Source: Nostoc sp. FACHB-892
GTDB lineage: Bacteria; Cyanobacteriota; Cyanobacteriia; Cyanobacteriales; Nostocaceae
Reading direction: 5' to 3'
Length of the DNA stretch: 64,000 bases
NCBI RefSeq assembly: GCF_014698795.1
Contig: NZ_JACJTR010000005.1
Span: 1 to 64,000, forward strand
The notes below the pieces were generated by a model. That model was not told where the DNA came from. It did not search any database and saw only the letters and a program-made list of their open reading frames with translations. The translations under genes were made by a program, and so were the position numbers. This document shows, one piece after another, positions 8,370 to 17,606 of this stretch; the stretch's first letter is position 1; each line of letters begins with the position of its first letter.

Positions 8370-8784
8370 TCAATAAATTAAGTATTACTAATTAATTTTC
8401 CCAAAATGTTCAATTTTTAGTTTTTAGTAAGTACGATGATGCTCAAAATGATACAGCACTTCTATTCTTTTTATTTTATTATATTTGAAATATTAATAGG
8501 ATTATCTGGAGCGTTTAGCTAAAAATAAACACTTCACTAAACATCATAAACGCTGACATATAGTTTAAATAAACACTAAGTATAGAAAAATGAACCCCGT
8601 TTTATACCCTTCTAATACTTGCTTTAATAGAGAAATTAATTGATGATAAAAATTGTTGCAAATTGATAGAACCGAATTATGTTCTCTATCAATCAGATAA
8701 ATGTTGACATGTCATTAAGTTTAATAAGTACAAAAATCACGAATAATAGCTGTCCATTGTGGCATTGCCTTAACCAGCTTGAAA
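8370..8784. promoter_or_regulatory. Divergent control region between HK/RR pair and kdp operon
   Basis: This AT-rich 415-bp spacer must hold promoters for both directions. Visible structure: a direct repeat AAATAAACACT at 8523-8533 and 8567-8577 (44 bp apart, with two further AAAC steps between), and an inverted repeat TTGATAGAAC (8663-8672) / GTTCTCTATCAA (8681-8692) broken by a 2-base bulge. Either could be an operator. I do not see a ydaO/c-di-AMP riboswitch consensus. Confidence 0.4.
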
Positions 8785-9009
8785 ATGCCAAACAAATGCT
8801 TTGCTTTGGGGATCATCAGAAATAACCAAATCATCCTAGCAAGTGCCAAACCAATAATTTGGTGTGAAGATTACATCCTGGCTGTAGCTCTAAGTGCAGC
8901 CTCAGTTCCAGAGCTAAAATTTGCCCTAAATAAAACGCATCCGGTTCACTATTCATCCCAAGAATGTCCAATTAAAAATCTAAAAACAACTTATTGGGAG
9001 CCTTTTTAA
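8785..9009 (+). CDS. Small RCK_C (TrkA_C)-like protein leading the kdp operon
   Basis: A 74-residue ORF (an in-frame TTG lies two codons upstream at 8779). It ends TAA at 9007-9009, three bases before the kdpA ATG, so it would be cotranscribed. The core IIRNNQIILASAKPIIWCED followed by YILAVALSAASVPELKFAL fits the pattern of the RCK_C domain: a strand with a charged turn, a Pro-containing segment, an acidic D before a hydrophobic strand, then a helix. RCK_C domains gate or regulate K+ transporters and in several families bind c-di-AMP. The match is from my own pattern reading and is weak in places; the ORF may also be non-functional. Confidence 0.5.
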   Translation: MPNKCFALGIIRNNQIILASAKPIIWCEDYILAVALSAASVPELKFALNKTHPVHYSSQECPIKNLKTTYWEPF

Positions 9010-9012
9010 TTC

Positions 9013-10698
9013 ATGTTACAAGGATGGATACAAATTAGTTTAACCTTACTAATAGTCATAGCCACAACTCCTTTACTGGGAAGGTACATGGCGCGGGTGT
9101 TCATGGGGAAACAAACACTACTTGACCCCATCATTAATCCGTTGGAAAAAGTAATATTTGCCATTAGTGGGGTACGTCCCCAAGAAAATTTAACAGGTCG
9201 GCAATATGCCAAAGAATTGCTGTGTAGCAATCTTATCATGGCGATTTTTGCCTACTTCATCCTGATGTTACAAGGATGGTTACCACTAAATCCCACAGGA
9301 TTAGATGCACCTAGTTGGGATTTAGCCCTACACACCACTATTTCCTTTGTCACCAACACCAATCAACAGCACTACTCTGGTGAAACAACCTTCAGCTATG
9401 CCAGTCAAGTTTTCGCTCTTGGTTTTTTGATGTTTACCTCGGCAGCCACGGGTTTGGCACTAGGAATTGCCTTTATTCGCGGTTTAACTGGTAGACCATT
9501 GGGCAACTTTTACAGTGACTTAATTAAGGCAATCACGCGAATTTTGCTACCAATATCTATCATTGGGGGATTGTTGTTAATTGTGGCAGGTGTGCCAGAA
9601 ACTTTAGCAGGCCCAGCCATAGCTACCACCCTAGAGGGTGCAACTCAAGTGATTGCCCGTGGCCCAGTTGCCCACTTTGAAATTATTAAACAACTAGGAG
9701 AAAACGGGGGTGGCTTCTTTGGCGTTAACTCAGCTCATCCCTATGAAAATCCCAATGGTTTCTCAAATTTCTTAGAAATGTGGGCAATGATTTCTATTCC
9801 GTCAGCATTAATTTATAGCTACGGTATATTTGCTAACAACCGTAAACAAGCATGGTTAGTGTTTTGGATGGTCTTTGTCATCTTTGTCTTCTTAATAGGT
9901 GTTGCCGCAGTAGGCGAGTTTCAAGGAAATCCCTTGGTTAATTCTCTGTTGAGAGGACAGCCACCCAACTTAGAAGGCAAAGAAGTGCGATTTGGTTGGG
10001 CGCAAACCGCACTATGGGCAGTCATGACCACAGCAACCATGTGTGGTGCTGTTAATGGTATGCACGATTCCTTAATGCCAACGGGAGGGTTTACTACTCT
10101 GTTTAATATGTTTTTGCAAATTATTTGGGGAGGTCAGGGAACTGGTACAGCTTACCTATTTATCTATCTAATTTTGGCAGTGTTTTTGACTGGGTTGATG
10201 GTAGGACGAACACCAGAATTTTTAGGACGCAAAATTGAGAAAAAAGAAATTGTCCTGGCCAGCGTCATTTTATTAGTTCACCCCTTTGCTATTCTTATCC
10301 CTTGGGCAATCTTTTTTGGCTTTCACTCTACCCTGTTAGGCATTACTAACCCAGGATTTCACGGAGTTTCTCAGGTAGTTTACGAATATGCTTCAGCTGC
10401 TGCTAACAATGGTTCTGGTTTTGAAGGATTAATAGATGACACCTTGTGGTGGAATCTCACCACCAGTATCAGCATTTTGGCAGGGCGTTATATCCCCATT
10501 ACTGCCCTACTGCTGCTGGCAGATAGTATGTCCCGCAAGCAACTTGTTCCTATAACCACAGGTACCTTAAGAACTGACACCAGAATCTTCACCGGAGTTA
10601 CAGGTGGCGTGATTTTGATTCTTGGTGCGCTCACCTTCTTTCCTGTACTGGTCTTAGGCCCCATAGCAGAAGCATTCCTGATTGCCAGAGTTGGATAA
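9013..10698 (+). CDS. kdpA: Potassium-transporting ATPase subunit A
   Basis: The channel-like, K+-selective subunit of the high-affinity Kdp P-type ATPase in the plasma membrane. The 561 residues are almost entirely membrane spans. The first pore filter [11 protein letters not shown] is at about 114-124, the second region [19 protein letters not shown] near 230, then [19 protein letters not shown] and [13 protein letters not shown], the four quasi-repeated filters of KdpA. Length matches the family (about 555-560). It follows the RCK_C-like ORF by 3 bp and is separated from kdpB by an unusually long 184-bp gap. Confidence 0.97.
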   Translation: MLQGWIQISLTLLIVIATTPLLGRYMARVFMGKQTLLDPIINPLEKVIFAISGVRPQENLTGRQYAKELLCSNLIMAIFAYFILMLQGWLPLNPTGLDAPSWDLALHTTISFVTNTNQQHYSGETTFSYASQVFALGFLMFTSAATGLALGIAFIRGLTGRPLGNFYSDLIKAITRILLPISIIGGLLLIVAGVPETLAGPAIATTLEGATQVIARGPVAHFEIIKQLGENGGGFFGVNSAHPYENPNGFSNFLEMWAMISIPSALIYSYGIFANNRKQAWLVFWMVFVIFVFLIGVAAVGEFQGNPLVNSLLRGQPPNLEGKEVRFGWAQTALWAVMTTATMCGAVNGMHDSLMPTGGFTTLFNMFLQIIWGGQGTGTAYLFIYLILAVFLTGLMVGRTPEFLGRKIEKKEIVLASVILLVHPFAILIPWAIFFGFHSTLLGITNPGFHGVSQVVYEYASAAANNGSGFEGLIDDTLWWNLTTSISILAGRYIPITALLLLADSMSRKQLVPITTGTLRTDTRIFTGVTGGVILILGALTFFPVLVLGPIAEAFLIARVG

Positions 10699-10882
10699 TC
10701 AGCAATTCAAAACGAAAGAAAGAAACCAGTTATGGTCATTATCCTGGCTTCTGGCATTATGCAACACCAAAAATAATTAACCTTCATAACCTTTTGCGCT
10801 TGTCTTTGCGCCACCTAGTTAACAAAAACGCTGAATGGCGAACTACGCTGTGTGTGAGCTTTTTTCATCAAAATAACTACCA

Positions 10883-12952
10883 ATGACACCATCTACTAAA
10901 CCACGACAAGAACGCAAACATACACCTAAAATCAAACAATCCGGACTCTACAGACGTGCGTTTCAACAAGCATTCGTTAAGTTGCACCCACGTCATTTGC
11001 TCAAAAATCCTGTGATGTTTGTAGTCTGGTTAGGCACAATTATTACAGCATTGTTGACCATTACACCTAACCTGTTTGGCCCAACTCCTGATGACAATCC
11101 CAGATTATTTAATGGTTTAATTACCCTGATTCTATTCTTAACCGTTCTGTTTGCTAACTTTGCTGAAGCTGTGGCTGAAGGTCGAGGTAAAGCTCAGGCA
11201 GATGCTTTACGATCTACAAAATCCGATGCCAAAGCCAAAAAACTCCTTGCTGATGGTTCTATCCAAGAAGTTAGTTCTACAGACTTACGGCGTGGCGACC
11301 AAATCAAGGTAATTGCTGGTGATATTATCCCTGCCGATGGTGAGGTAATTAAAGGTGTTGCTTCTGTGGATGAATCTGCAATCACGGGAGAATCTGCATC
11401 AGTATTGAAAGAACCAGGGACAGATATTGCTAGTTCCGTGACTGGTGGAACGCGGATTATTTCCGATGAACTGACTATTCGCGTTACCGCTGACCCCGGA
11501 CAAGGCTTTCTCGACCGGATGATTAACTTAGTAGAAGGAGCTTCCCGCAGTAAAACTCCCAATGAAATCGCTCTGACGGTTTTATTGGCAGTCCTGACAC
11601 AAGTATTTTTAGTAGTCATGGCAACTCTACCTACAGTGTCATTTTACGTAAACTCACCTGTAAGTATTGCTGTATTAATCGCCCTCCTAGTGGCATTGAT
11701 TCCAACCACCATCGGCGGATTATTAAGTGCGATTGGGATTGCTGGTATGGATAGAGTTGCTCAGTTTAACGTGATTGCCACCTCTGGACGTGCAGTAGAA
11801 GCCTGCGGTGATGTCAATACCCTAGTGTTAGATAAAACGGGTACAATTACTTTGGGCAACCGCATGGCAGAGGAATTTATTCCCGTCAACGGTTATTCTC
11901 TGGAAGAGGTAGCAAGGGTTGCTCTCGCATCGAGTGTGTTTGATGAAACACCGGAAGGAAAATCCATCGTCAAACTGGCAACACAATTAGGGGCAAAAGT
12001 AGATTTTGACACTAAGCAAGCAGAAGGTATCGAATTCTCTGCCAAAACCCGCATGAGTGGTACTGATTTAGCCAACGGCGTGCAAATTCGTAAAGGTGCA
12101 GTGAATGCTATTAAAGGATTTGTGCGCTCCCGTAATGGACAATTAACACCTGAACTTGATGCTGCTTTTGAACGAGTTTCCAAATTGGGTGGTACTCCCC
12201 TGGCACTCTGTCAAAACGAAGTGATTTACGGTGTTATTTATCTCAAAGACATTATTAAACCGGGAATTAGAGAACGGTTTGACCAAATGCGACGGATGGG
12301 AATTCAAACTATCATGCTGACAGGAGATAACCGCATTACAGCATCTGTAATTGCCCAAGAAGCAGGAGTTGATGATTTCATCGCCGAAGCCACACCAGAA
12401 GACAAAATAGAAGTAATTCAAAAAGAACAGGCCCAAGGCAAGTTGGTAGCAATGACTGGAGATGGTACTAACGATGCTCCAGCTTTAGCACAGGCCAATG
12501 TGGGGGTAGCGATGAATTCTGGTACGCAAGCAGCGAAGGAAGCGGCTAATATGGTAGACCTAGATTCTGACCCTACGAAGTTAATTGATATTGTCACTAT
12601 TGGTAAACAACTGCTGATTACCCGCGGCGCACTAACTACCTTTTCCATCGCCAACGATGTCGCCAAGTATTTCGCCATTATTCCTGCCATCTTCGCTGGT
12701 ATTGGTGTTGGTAGTCTCAACATTATGGGTTTAGCCAGCGCCCAATCTGCTGTTTTATCCGCTTTGATATATAACGCCTTGATTATTCCGGCACTGATTC
12801 CCTTAGCTTTGACTGGCGTTAAGTTTCGACCACTCACAGCAGATCAACTTTTGCAGCGCAACATCTTTATATACGGATTGGGTGGTGTCATTGCACCTTT
12901 CATTGCCATTAAATTAATTGATGTTTTGATTGTGGCGGTCGGTTTGGCATAG
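10883..12952 (+). CDS. kdpB: Potassium-transporting ATPase subunit B (catalytic P-type ATPase)
   Basis: The ATP-hydrolysing subunit of Kdp. The 689 residues show the actuator motif ITGESAS, the phosphorylation site DKTGT with Asp317, the nucleotide-binding region ([10 protein letters not shown]) and the hinge [10 protein letters not shown], with membrane spans at both ends. The basic N-terminus (to about residue 45) is longer than some homologues. The start ATG at 10883 has no strong Shine-Dalgarno. kdpG begins just beyond the stop. It acts with KdpA, KdpC and the small KdpG/F subunit. Confidence 0.97.
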   Translation: MTPSTKPRQERKHTPKIKQSGLYRRAFQQAFVKLHPRHLLKNPVMFVVWLGTIITALLTITPNLFGPTPDDNPRLFNGLITLILFLTVLFANFAEAVAEGRGKAQADALRSTKSDAKAKKLLADGSIQEVSSTDLRRGDQIKVIAGDIIPADGEVIKGVASVDESAITGESASVLKEPGTDIASSVTGGTRIISDELTIRVTADPGQGFLDRMINLVEGASRSKTPNEIALTVLLAVLTQVFLVVMATLPTVSFYVNSPVSIAVLIALLVALIPTTIGGLLSAIGIAGMDRVAQFNVIATSGRAVEACGDVNTLVLDKTGTITLGNRMAEEFIPVNGYSLEEVARVALASSVFDETPEGKSIVKLATQLGAKVDFDTKQAEGIEFSAKTRMSGTDLANGVQIRKGAVNAIKGFVRSRNGQLTPELDAAFERVSKLGGTPLALCQNEVIYGVIYLKDIIKPGIRERFDQMRRMGIQTIMLTGDNRITASVIAQEAGVDDFIAEATPEDKIEVIQKEQAQGKLVAMTGDGTNDAPALAQANVGVAMNSGTQAAKEAANMVDLDSDPTKLIDIVTIGKQLLITRGALTTFSIANDVAKYFAIIPAIFAGIGVGSLNIMGLASAQSAVLSALIYNALIIPALIPLALTGVKFRPLTADQLLQRNIFIYGLGGVIAPFIAIKLIDVLIVAVGLA

Positions 12953-12971
12953 TTTTATTGGACTTTGGATT

Positions 12972-13214
12972 ATGGAATCTTTACCACAAGCTTTTTTGGA
13001 AGTGTTTGGCTTCATGGCCTGCAAACGAAATCGCATTCCTCTATCTCTGTTTTTGCTGTTGTGTTTTAACGCCATACTCGCACCAGCAGTACAAGCACTA
13101 ACACCAGGAGAACTATCACGTACTGCATCTTACGCTCTTGCTCTTTTGGGATTGGTGACTCTGAGCGTGTGCGTTTATTTGTTCGTTGTCATTTTTCAAC
13201 CGGAGAAATTCTAA
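12972..13214 (+). CDS. kdpG: KdpG/KdpF-like small membrane subunit
   Basis: An 80-residue protein with two hydrophobic segments: IPLSLFLLLCFNAILAPAVQ, which looks like a signal anchor, and a C-terminal span LALLGLVTLSVCVYLFVVIF followed by QPEKF. The QPEKF ending after a single helix is the signature of KdpF, the small stabilising subunit. In Anabaena a larger gene, kdpG, occupies this slot between kdpB and kdpC, and this gene matches that in place and layout. I chose ATG 12972; an in-frame TTG lies at 12930 inside kdpB. Its stop overlaps the kdpC start (TAATG). Confidence 0.8.
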   Translation: MESLPQAFLEVFGFMACKRNRIPLSLFLLLCFNAILAPAVQALTPGELSRTASYALALLGLVTLSVCVYLFVVIFQPEKF

Positions 13215-13804
13215 TGAGTCAGATACGTCAACTCAATAAAGCTGTTCGTTCCACTTTAGCACTGTGGTTGTTAACAGCATTAATTTATCCTTTATTTATG
13301 TTAGTTTGTGGACAGATAGCATTGCCTTTCCATGCAAATGGCAGCTTAATCACTAATACTCAAGGCCAAGTCATAGGTTCAGTATTGATTGGTCAGCCTT
13401 TTAATAGCGAGCGCTATTTCTGGAGTCGTCCCAGCACCGTTGACTATAGTACAAACCCAAAAGTCCCCATGACAGGAGTATCAGGAGCTAGCAACCTCGC
13501 ACCCGGCAATCCCGAACTCCTCAAACGTATTCAAGTAGAAATAGCACAGCTGCGACAAGCCAATATTCAACCGACTGCCGATTTAGTTTATGCTTCTGGC
13601 TCCGGTTTAGATCCACATATTAGTATTGCCGCAGTCCAAGCACAAGTGCAACGTATCGCCACTACCCGCAAGATTAACCCGTCCCAAATTCAAAGCTTGA
13701 TAGCCAAAAACACTGATGGTAGATTCCTGGGTATTTTTGGCGAACCTGGAGTCAACGTCTTAAAACTGAATCTGGCATTAGACACTTTGCAACCCAACCT
13801 TTAG
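13214..13804 (+). CDS. kdpC: Potassium-transporting ATPase subunit C
   Basis: The single-span assembly subunit of Kdp. The start ATG at 13214 shares its A with the kdpG stop (TAATG) and gives 196 residues, the usual length. One N-terminal membrane helix (about 14-36) is followed by the family motifs GSVLIGQPF, YFWSRPS, SGASNLAP, ASGSGLDPHIS and the C-terminal FGEPGVNVLKLNLAL. kdpD follows 24 bp after its stop. Confidence 0.96.
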   Translation: MSQIRQLNKAVRSTLALWLLTALIYPLFMLVCGQIALPFHANGSLITNTQGQVIGSVLIGQPFNSERYFWSRPSTVDYSTNPKVPMTGVSGASNLAPGNPELLKRIQVEIAQLRQANIQPTADLVYASGSGLDPHISIAAVQAQVQRIATTRKINPSQIQSLIAKNTDGRFLGIFGEPGVNVLKLNLALDTLQPNL

Positions 13805-13828
13805 TTTGTCAAGGCTTACTCTTAATTC

Positions 13829-14950
13829 ATGTTTCATCCTTCTCACTCTTCCCCTGACAGTTCTTACATACATCCTGCCCGACGCGGGAAGCATAAAATT
13901 TTTATTGGTATGGCTCCTGGTGTCGGTAAGACTTACAAAATGCTAGAAGAAGCACATCTTCTCAAGCAAGATGGTATTGATGTCGTGATTGGCTTATTGG
14001 AAACTCATGGACGCAAAGAAACGGCCATGAAAGCTACCGGACTAGAGATTATTCCCCGCAAAGCCTTTATCCACCAGAACATCGTCCTACAGGAAATGGA
14101 CACAGATGCAATTGTGCAACGCGCTCCCCAATTGGTGTTAGTGGATGAACTCGCTCATACTAACGTTCCTGGTTCCCCACGAGAAAAACGCTATCAAGAC
14201 GTAGAAGTAATTTTAGCAGCCGGAATTGATGTTTATTCCACTGTCAATATTCAACACTTGGAAAGTTTAAACGACTTAGTAGCAAGAATTACAGGTGTTG
14301 TAGTGCGAGAGCGCATTCCTGATTACCTACTAGATGAAGCTGATGCTGTTGTTGTCATTGATGTTACTCCAGAAACTTTAGAATATCGCTTGCAAGAAGG
14401 TAAAATATACGCCCCTGAAAAAATCGAGCAATCCCTAAAAAATTTCTTTCAGCGTCGTAATCTCATTGCTTTAAGAGAACTAGCATTACGAGAGGTAGCA
14501 GATACAGTTGAAGAATCTGCAAACACTTCTAACTTATTAGGACAAAATTGTAATATTCACGAAAGAGTTTTAGTGTGTGTATCTACTTATCCTGATTCAG
14601 TACAATTATTACGCCGAGGCGCACGCATTGCTAATTATATGAATGCGCGACTGTATGCTATATTTGTAGCCAATCCTGAACGATTCCTCACTAAAAAAGA
14701 AAGCTTACACATCGATATGTGTAAGGGATTATGCCGAGAGTTTGGGGGTGAGTTTTTATATGTTAAAAGCAAAAATGTTGCTAAAGAGATTTCTCAAGTT
14801 GCAACAGATAATCATATTACACAAATTATTATTGGTGAAAGCCAGCAGCCACAATGGAAAAAATTTTTAAAAAAGTCTTTTACTCAACAACTCATAGATT
14901 TAATTAGAGAGAAAAATATAGATTTACATATTATATCTACCGAAAGATGA
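13829..14950 (+). CDS. kdpD: Short KdpD: N-terminal sensor and USP domain only, no kinase
   Basis: A 373-residue KdpD that stops where classical KdpD (about 890 residues) would continue into membrane spans and the histidine kinase. The N-terminal domain has Walker A GMAPGVGKT (27-35), LLETHGRKET, VDELAHTNVPGSPREKRYQD and DVYSTVNIQHLESLND, all KdpD hallmarks. A USP-like domain fills about 245-373 (ERVLVCVSTYPDS...). Such truncated kdpD genes are known in Anabaena kdp operons, so this is likely a natural form. It cannot phosphorylate a regulator by itself, and no kdpE is adjacent. In other bacteria the KdpD USP domain binds c-di-AMP; whether this one does is unknown. Confidence 0.92.
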   Translation: MFHPSHSSPDSSYIHPARRGKHKIFIGMAPGVGKTYKMLEEAHLLKQDGIDVVIGLLETHGRKETAMKATGLEIIPRKAFIHQNIVLQEMDTDAIVQRAPQLVLVDELAHTNVPGSPREKRYQDVEVILAAGIDVYSTVNIQHLESLNDLVARITGVVVRERIPDYLLDEADAVVVIDVTPETLEYRLQEGKIYAPEKIEQSLKNFFQRRNLIALRELALREVADTVEESANTSNLLGQNCNIHERVLVCVSTYPDSVQLLRRGARIANYMNARLYAIFVANPERFLTKKESLHIDMCKGLCREFGGEFLYVKSKNVAKEISQVATDNHITQIIIGESQQPQWKKFLKKSFTQQLIDLIREKNIDLHIISTER

Positions 14951-14966
14951 TTTAATAAAATCACAT

Positions 14967-14993
14967 AATCACGGGAATAACGCGATTTTTTTT
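14967..14993 (+). terminator. Terminator of the kdp operon
   Basis: AATCACG (14967-14973) pairs with CGCGATT (14981-14987) around a 7-base loop, with one A-C mismatch, and is followed by a run of T to 14993. It lies 17 bp after the kdpD stop. Confidence 0.6.
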
Positions 14994-15249
14994 AAGTTGA
15001 ATCAAAAACACGTGATGCCTTGTCTGTGAGAGGCTTCGCACTTTTTTTGTTCGATTTTACAAAATTGCATTGTTTGCGTCCTGTAGTTTATCAGGGCGCA
15101 TTGGTATTGCATACAGGGTATTGTAAAATTTAGTTCGCTATGAATTTATAAAATACTATACTGAAATTAGCTGATTATGTGGTGCAATAGATTCACACTT
15201 TGCCTTGATCATGCCACGATATAATTAAGATGATGTAGTTTTATTTACT

Positions 15250-15504
15250 ATGAAGAAAATTAGAGACAACACAATTAAGTTAAATCAATATTTAAAGTTG
15301 ATGGGTATAGTCCCAAGTGGAGGCCAAGCCAAGCTGATGATTCAAGGTGGCGATGTCCAAGTAAACGGTATGCTAGAAACCCGACGAGGGCGGCGATTAG
15401 TACCAGGTGATAAAGTGACGATCGAAGGAAAGACTTTAGAGGTCAATTTAGATAACAATGAAGACCAAGATGTAGTAATAGATTCTTCCGAAGAAACTGA
15501 GTAA
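15250..15504 (+). CDS. S4-domain RNA-binding protein (YbcJ-like)
   Basis: An 84-residue stand-alone S4 domain. The core LNQYLKLMGIVPSGGQAK followed by GDVQVNGMLETRRGRRLVPGDKVTI is the standard alphaL RNA-binding fold (about residues 11-64). The tail is acidic. Proteins of this size (YbcJ/YaaA type) bind structured RNA, probably rRNA. It is 46 bp upstream of arfB on the same strand, which suggests a ribosome-related pair. Confidence 0.9.
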   Translation: MKKIRDNTIKLNQYLKLMGIVPSGGQAKLMIQGGDVQVNGMLETRRGRRLVPGDKVTIEGKTLEVNLDNNEDQDVVIDSSEETE

Positions 15505-15550
15505 AGGATTTTATCCTAAATTGAAAAGTTCCTTTTTTACCTTGTGAGTA

Positions 15551-15967
15551 ATGCTGCACATTTCCAACAAAGTTATTATCCCAGAGAGTGAGATTGAAAT
15601 TAGTGCAATTCGTTCGCAAGGAGCGGGAGGCCAGAATGTGAATAAGGTTTCCACGGCGATTCACTTGCGCTTCGATATTGCGGCTTCATCATTACCGAAT
15701 TATTACAAAGAACAGGTTTTAAAGCTGAATGATCGACGCATCACCCAAGACGGGGTTATTGTAATCAAAGCACAGGAACACCGAAGCCAAGAGAACAATC
15801 GGGAGTCAGCTTTGAAACGACTTCAAGAACTCATTCAAAGCGCAGTTGTAGTGAGGATAAAACGTAAGCCTACGAAACCAACTCGCAGTTCTCAAAGAAA
15901 GCGCCTTGACTACAAAACTAAGCACGGACAGGTTAAGTCTAACAGAGGACAAGTGATAGATGAATAA
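15551..15967 (+). CDS. arfB: Peptidyl-tRNA hydrolase ArfB (ribosome rescue)
   Basis: A 138-residue GGQ-domain protein without the codon-recognition domains of release factors. The motif RSQGAGGQNVNKVSTAI (GGQ at about 26-28) positions the Gln that hydrolyses peptidyl-tRNA on stalled ribosomes. The C-terminal tail is highly basic (RIKRKPTKPTRSSQRKRLDY), as in ArfB/YaeJ, where it inserts in the empty mRNA channel. Length fits the family. It follows the S4 gene closely. Confidence 0.93.
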   Translation: MLHISNKVIIPESEIEISAIRSQGAGGQNVNKVSTAIHLRFDIAASSLPNYYKEQVLKLNDRRITQDGVIVIKAQEHRSQENNRESALKRLQELIQSAVVVRIKRKPTKPTRSSQRKRLDYKTKHGQVKSNRGQVIDE

Positions 15968-16103
15968 ATTAAACCTTAGTACTCAATTTTGTTGCAAAAT
16001 CTTACCAGAGAACTAAGGCGAATTCCTTCGATTGACACTGACCAAGGTCATGACTTAGTTGGTTAACTTGAGAGTAGCAACTATTTCTTAAAGGTGGAAA
16101 AAG

Positions 16104-16280
16104 ATGAATAAGACGTTACTAACAATTTTGATGCTTGCACTGTTACTCTTATTCATTATCTCTCCCTTTGCTGCCCTTACTAGTTTAATGCTGCTAGTGT
16201 TAGTTTCGGCGTTTTTCTCTTTACTAGGAAACTTGTTCAAAGCAATAATTGGTGGTGACACCGACCCTAAAAGGTCATAA
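16104..16280 (+). CDS. Small hydrophobic membrane protein, 58 residues
   Basis: ATG at 16104 is preceded at a good distance by AAAGGTGG (16090-16097), a convincing ribosome binding site, and the frame runs 58 codons to TAA at 16278-16280. The product starts MNKTLLTILMLALLLLFIIS, has two hydrophobic segments (about 4-24 and 26-45) and a polar tail ending GGDTDPKRS. I know no function; the RBS and membrane-protein pattern support a real gene. Confidence 0.65.
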   Translation: MNKTLLTILMLALLLLFIISPFAALTSLMLLVLVSAFFSLLGNLFKAIIGGDTDPKRS

Positions 16281-16406
16281 AAGCAAAATTCCAAATGAAG
16301 ATCAGATTTCAGAACTATTGTGATGTTACAGCAAAAAGCCGCTTTCAAGGTGCGATCGCTTTGGCGCTTTCTTATTTACACTCCCCACAATTGACGAGCT
16401 TTGAGC

Positions 16407-16913
16407 TTAAAAATCAATTTTCATCTTAAAAGAGATATCACCAACTCGGTTGATTGTCTCACTGTCAGCAAGAACTTCCCAGCCAAATCGTTTATATAAA
16501 CCCACGGCTGGGTTTGTCGCTCTGGTACTAAGTGATATTGATGGATAAGATGTTTTAGCTGATGCTAACAAATGTGTGAGTAACTGCGTTCCTATACCTT
16601 TATTTCTATGTTGAGGAAGAATGGCAATAGCTAGTTCAGGAGTTTGATCATCAACATAGCCATATCCTTTATTTTCACCTGTCAATAGACGCAGCCATGC
16701 CGCCCCTATTCGTTGATTACTACTTTCCAGAACAGCGACAAAGCCGCTATCATCTTTACGTCCCCAATCTTTAACATATTTTGCCAAATCAGGATTATTC
16801 ATCGCATCCTGCACTGTCAAATTACCTTCTTTTACCAAATGCGCTGCTTCGTAAAGCATTTGCCAAAGAAAAGGCTCATCTTCTTGTGTGAGTGGACGAA
16901 TAGAATAATCCAT
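16407..16913 (-). CDS. GNAT-family N-acetyltransferase
   Basis: A 168-residue single-domain acetyltransferase. Motif A (LAIAILPQHRNKGIGTQLL, about 95-115) contains the acetyl-CoA pyrophosphate-binding Q/RxxGxG/A signature, and motif B is near TNPAVGLYKRFGWEV (about 140-152). The N-terminus (IRPLTQEDEPFLWQML) is the usual first strand and helix. The substrate cannot be predicted. It lies 32 bp downstream of the PPOX-like gene on the same strand and may be cotranscribed. Confidence 0.9.
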   Translation of the reverse strand: MDYSIRPLTQEDEPFLWQMLYEAAHLVKEGNLTVQDAMNNPDLAKYVKDWGRKDDSGFVAVLESSNQRIGAAWLRLLTGENKGYGYVDDQTPELAIAILPQHRNKGIGTQLLTHLLASAKTSYPSISLSTRATNPAVGLYKRFGWEVLADSETINRVGDISFKMKIDF

Positions 16914-16945
16914 AACTCATGCCCCAAAGTCCGCTTTTGTAAAAT

Positions 16946-17500
16946 TTAAGATAATTTACTTAGTGGTGTGGCTAAACCGTCAATGCTGACGAGATTTTTC
17001 TTCTGTTGATATTCTCGGACTCCCTCTTCGCCTTTTTTACTAGCCCAGTTTACTAAAGTCTCGCGCTCACCTTGATATTCATAGAGTGGTACGCCAAAAC
17101 CACAGGAAGTCTGTATTTTGTCAATGTCAGCGACGATAATTTGACGAGTTCCAGGCATCGGCACAAACAAAGAGTACAGAGAGTCCCAGTCGGGAGAACT
17201 CGGTAAAATGGTCTTTCCTTGACCGTAAAGGCGCAGAATAGAGGCGGGTTCTTCAAAAGCGCAAAACATAAAGGTTATCCGCCCATTTTCTTGCAAATGG
17301 GCTGATGTTTCGTTACCACTGCCTGTAAGGTCTAAATAACCTACTCGGTTGGGAGAGAAGACGCGAAAGCAGCCTAAACCTTTAGGAGACAGGTTAACAT
17401 GACCTGTAGGACTCAAGGGTGCAGAGCCAACAAAGAAAATGTGTTGGGCAGCAATAAAGCCTTGCAGTTCTTCAGTAATACAGTCAAAAAGTTTAGCCAT
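16946..17500 (-). CDS. Pyridoxamine 5'-phosphate oxidase-like flavin-fold protein
   Basis: A 184-residue protein of the split-barrel, FMN-binding PPOX family. FFVGSAPLSPTGHVNLSPKG (about 21-40) is the first barrel strand pair with the typical Ser/Asn/Pro pattern; TGSGNETSAHLQENGRITFM (about 59-78) is the second signature; CGFGVP occurs near 133. Members of this subgroup are often annotated as PPOX or general stress proteins and may reduce small molecules with flavin. True vitamin B6 synthesis is unlikely. The GNAT gene follows it. Confidence 0.85.
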   Translation of the reverse strand: MAKLFDCITEELQGFIAAQHIFFVGSAPLSPTGHVNLSPKGLGCFRVFSPNRVGYLDLTGSGNETSAHLQENGRITFMFCAFEEPASILRLYGQGKTILPSSPDWDSLYSLFVPMPGTRQIIVADIDKIQTSCGFGVPLYEYQGERETLVNWASKKGEEGVREYQQKKNLVSIDGLATPLSKLS

Positions 17501-17606
17501 AGACTATTTGCAAATTTCCCATCTTCTCAGCCTATGTCTTTGCTAAACATCTAGCAAGGCCTAACTGCCGATGTTTAAGGGAGTAGAGAGCGAGAGTTAA
17601 AAAGTA

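Noticed and set aside
8370..8784. ydaO-type c-di-AMP riboswitch ahead of kdp
   Set aside because: The conserved ydaO motifs are not visible.
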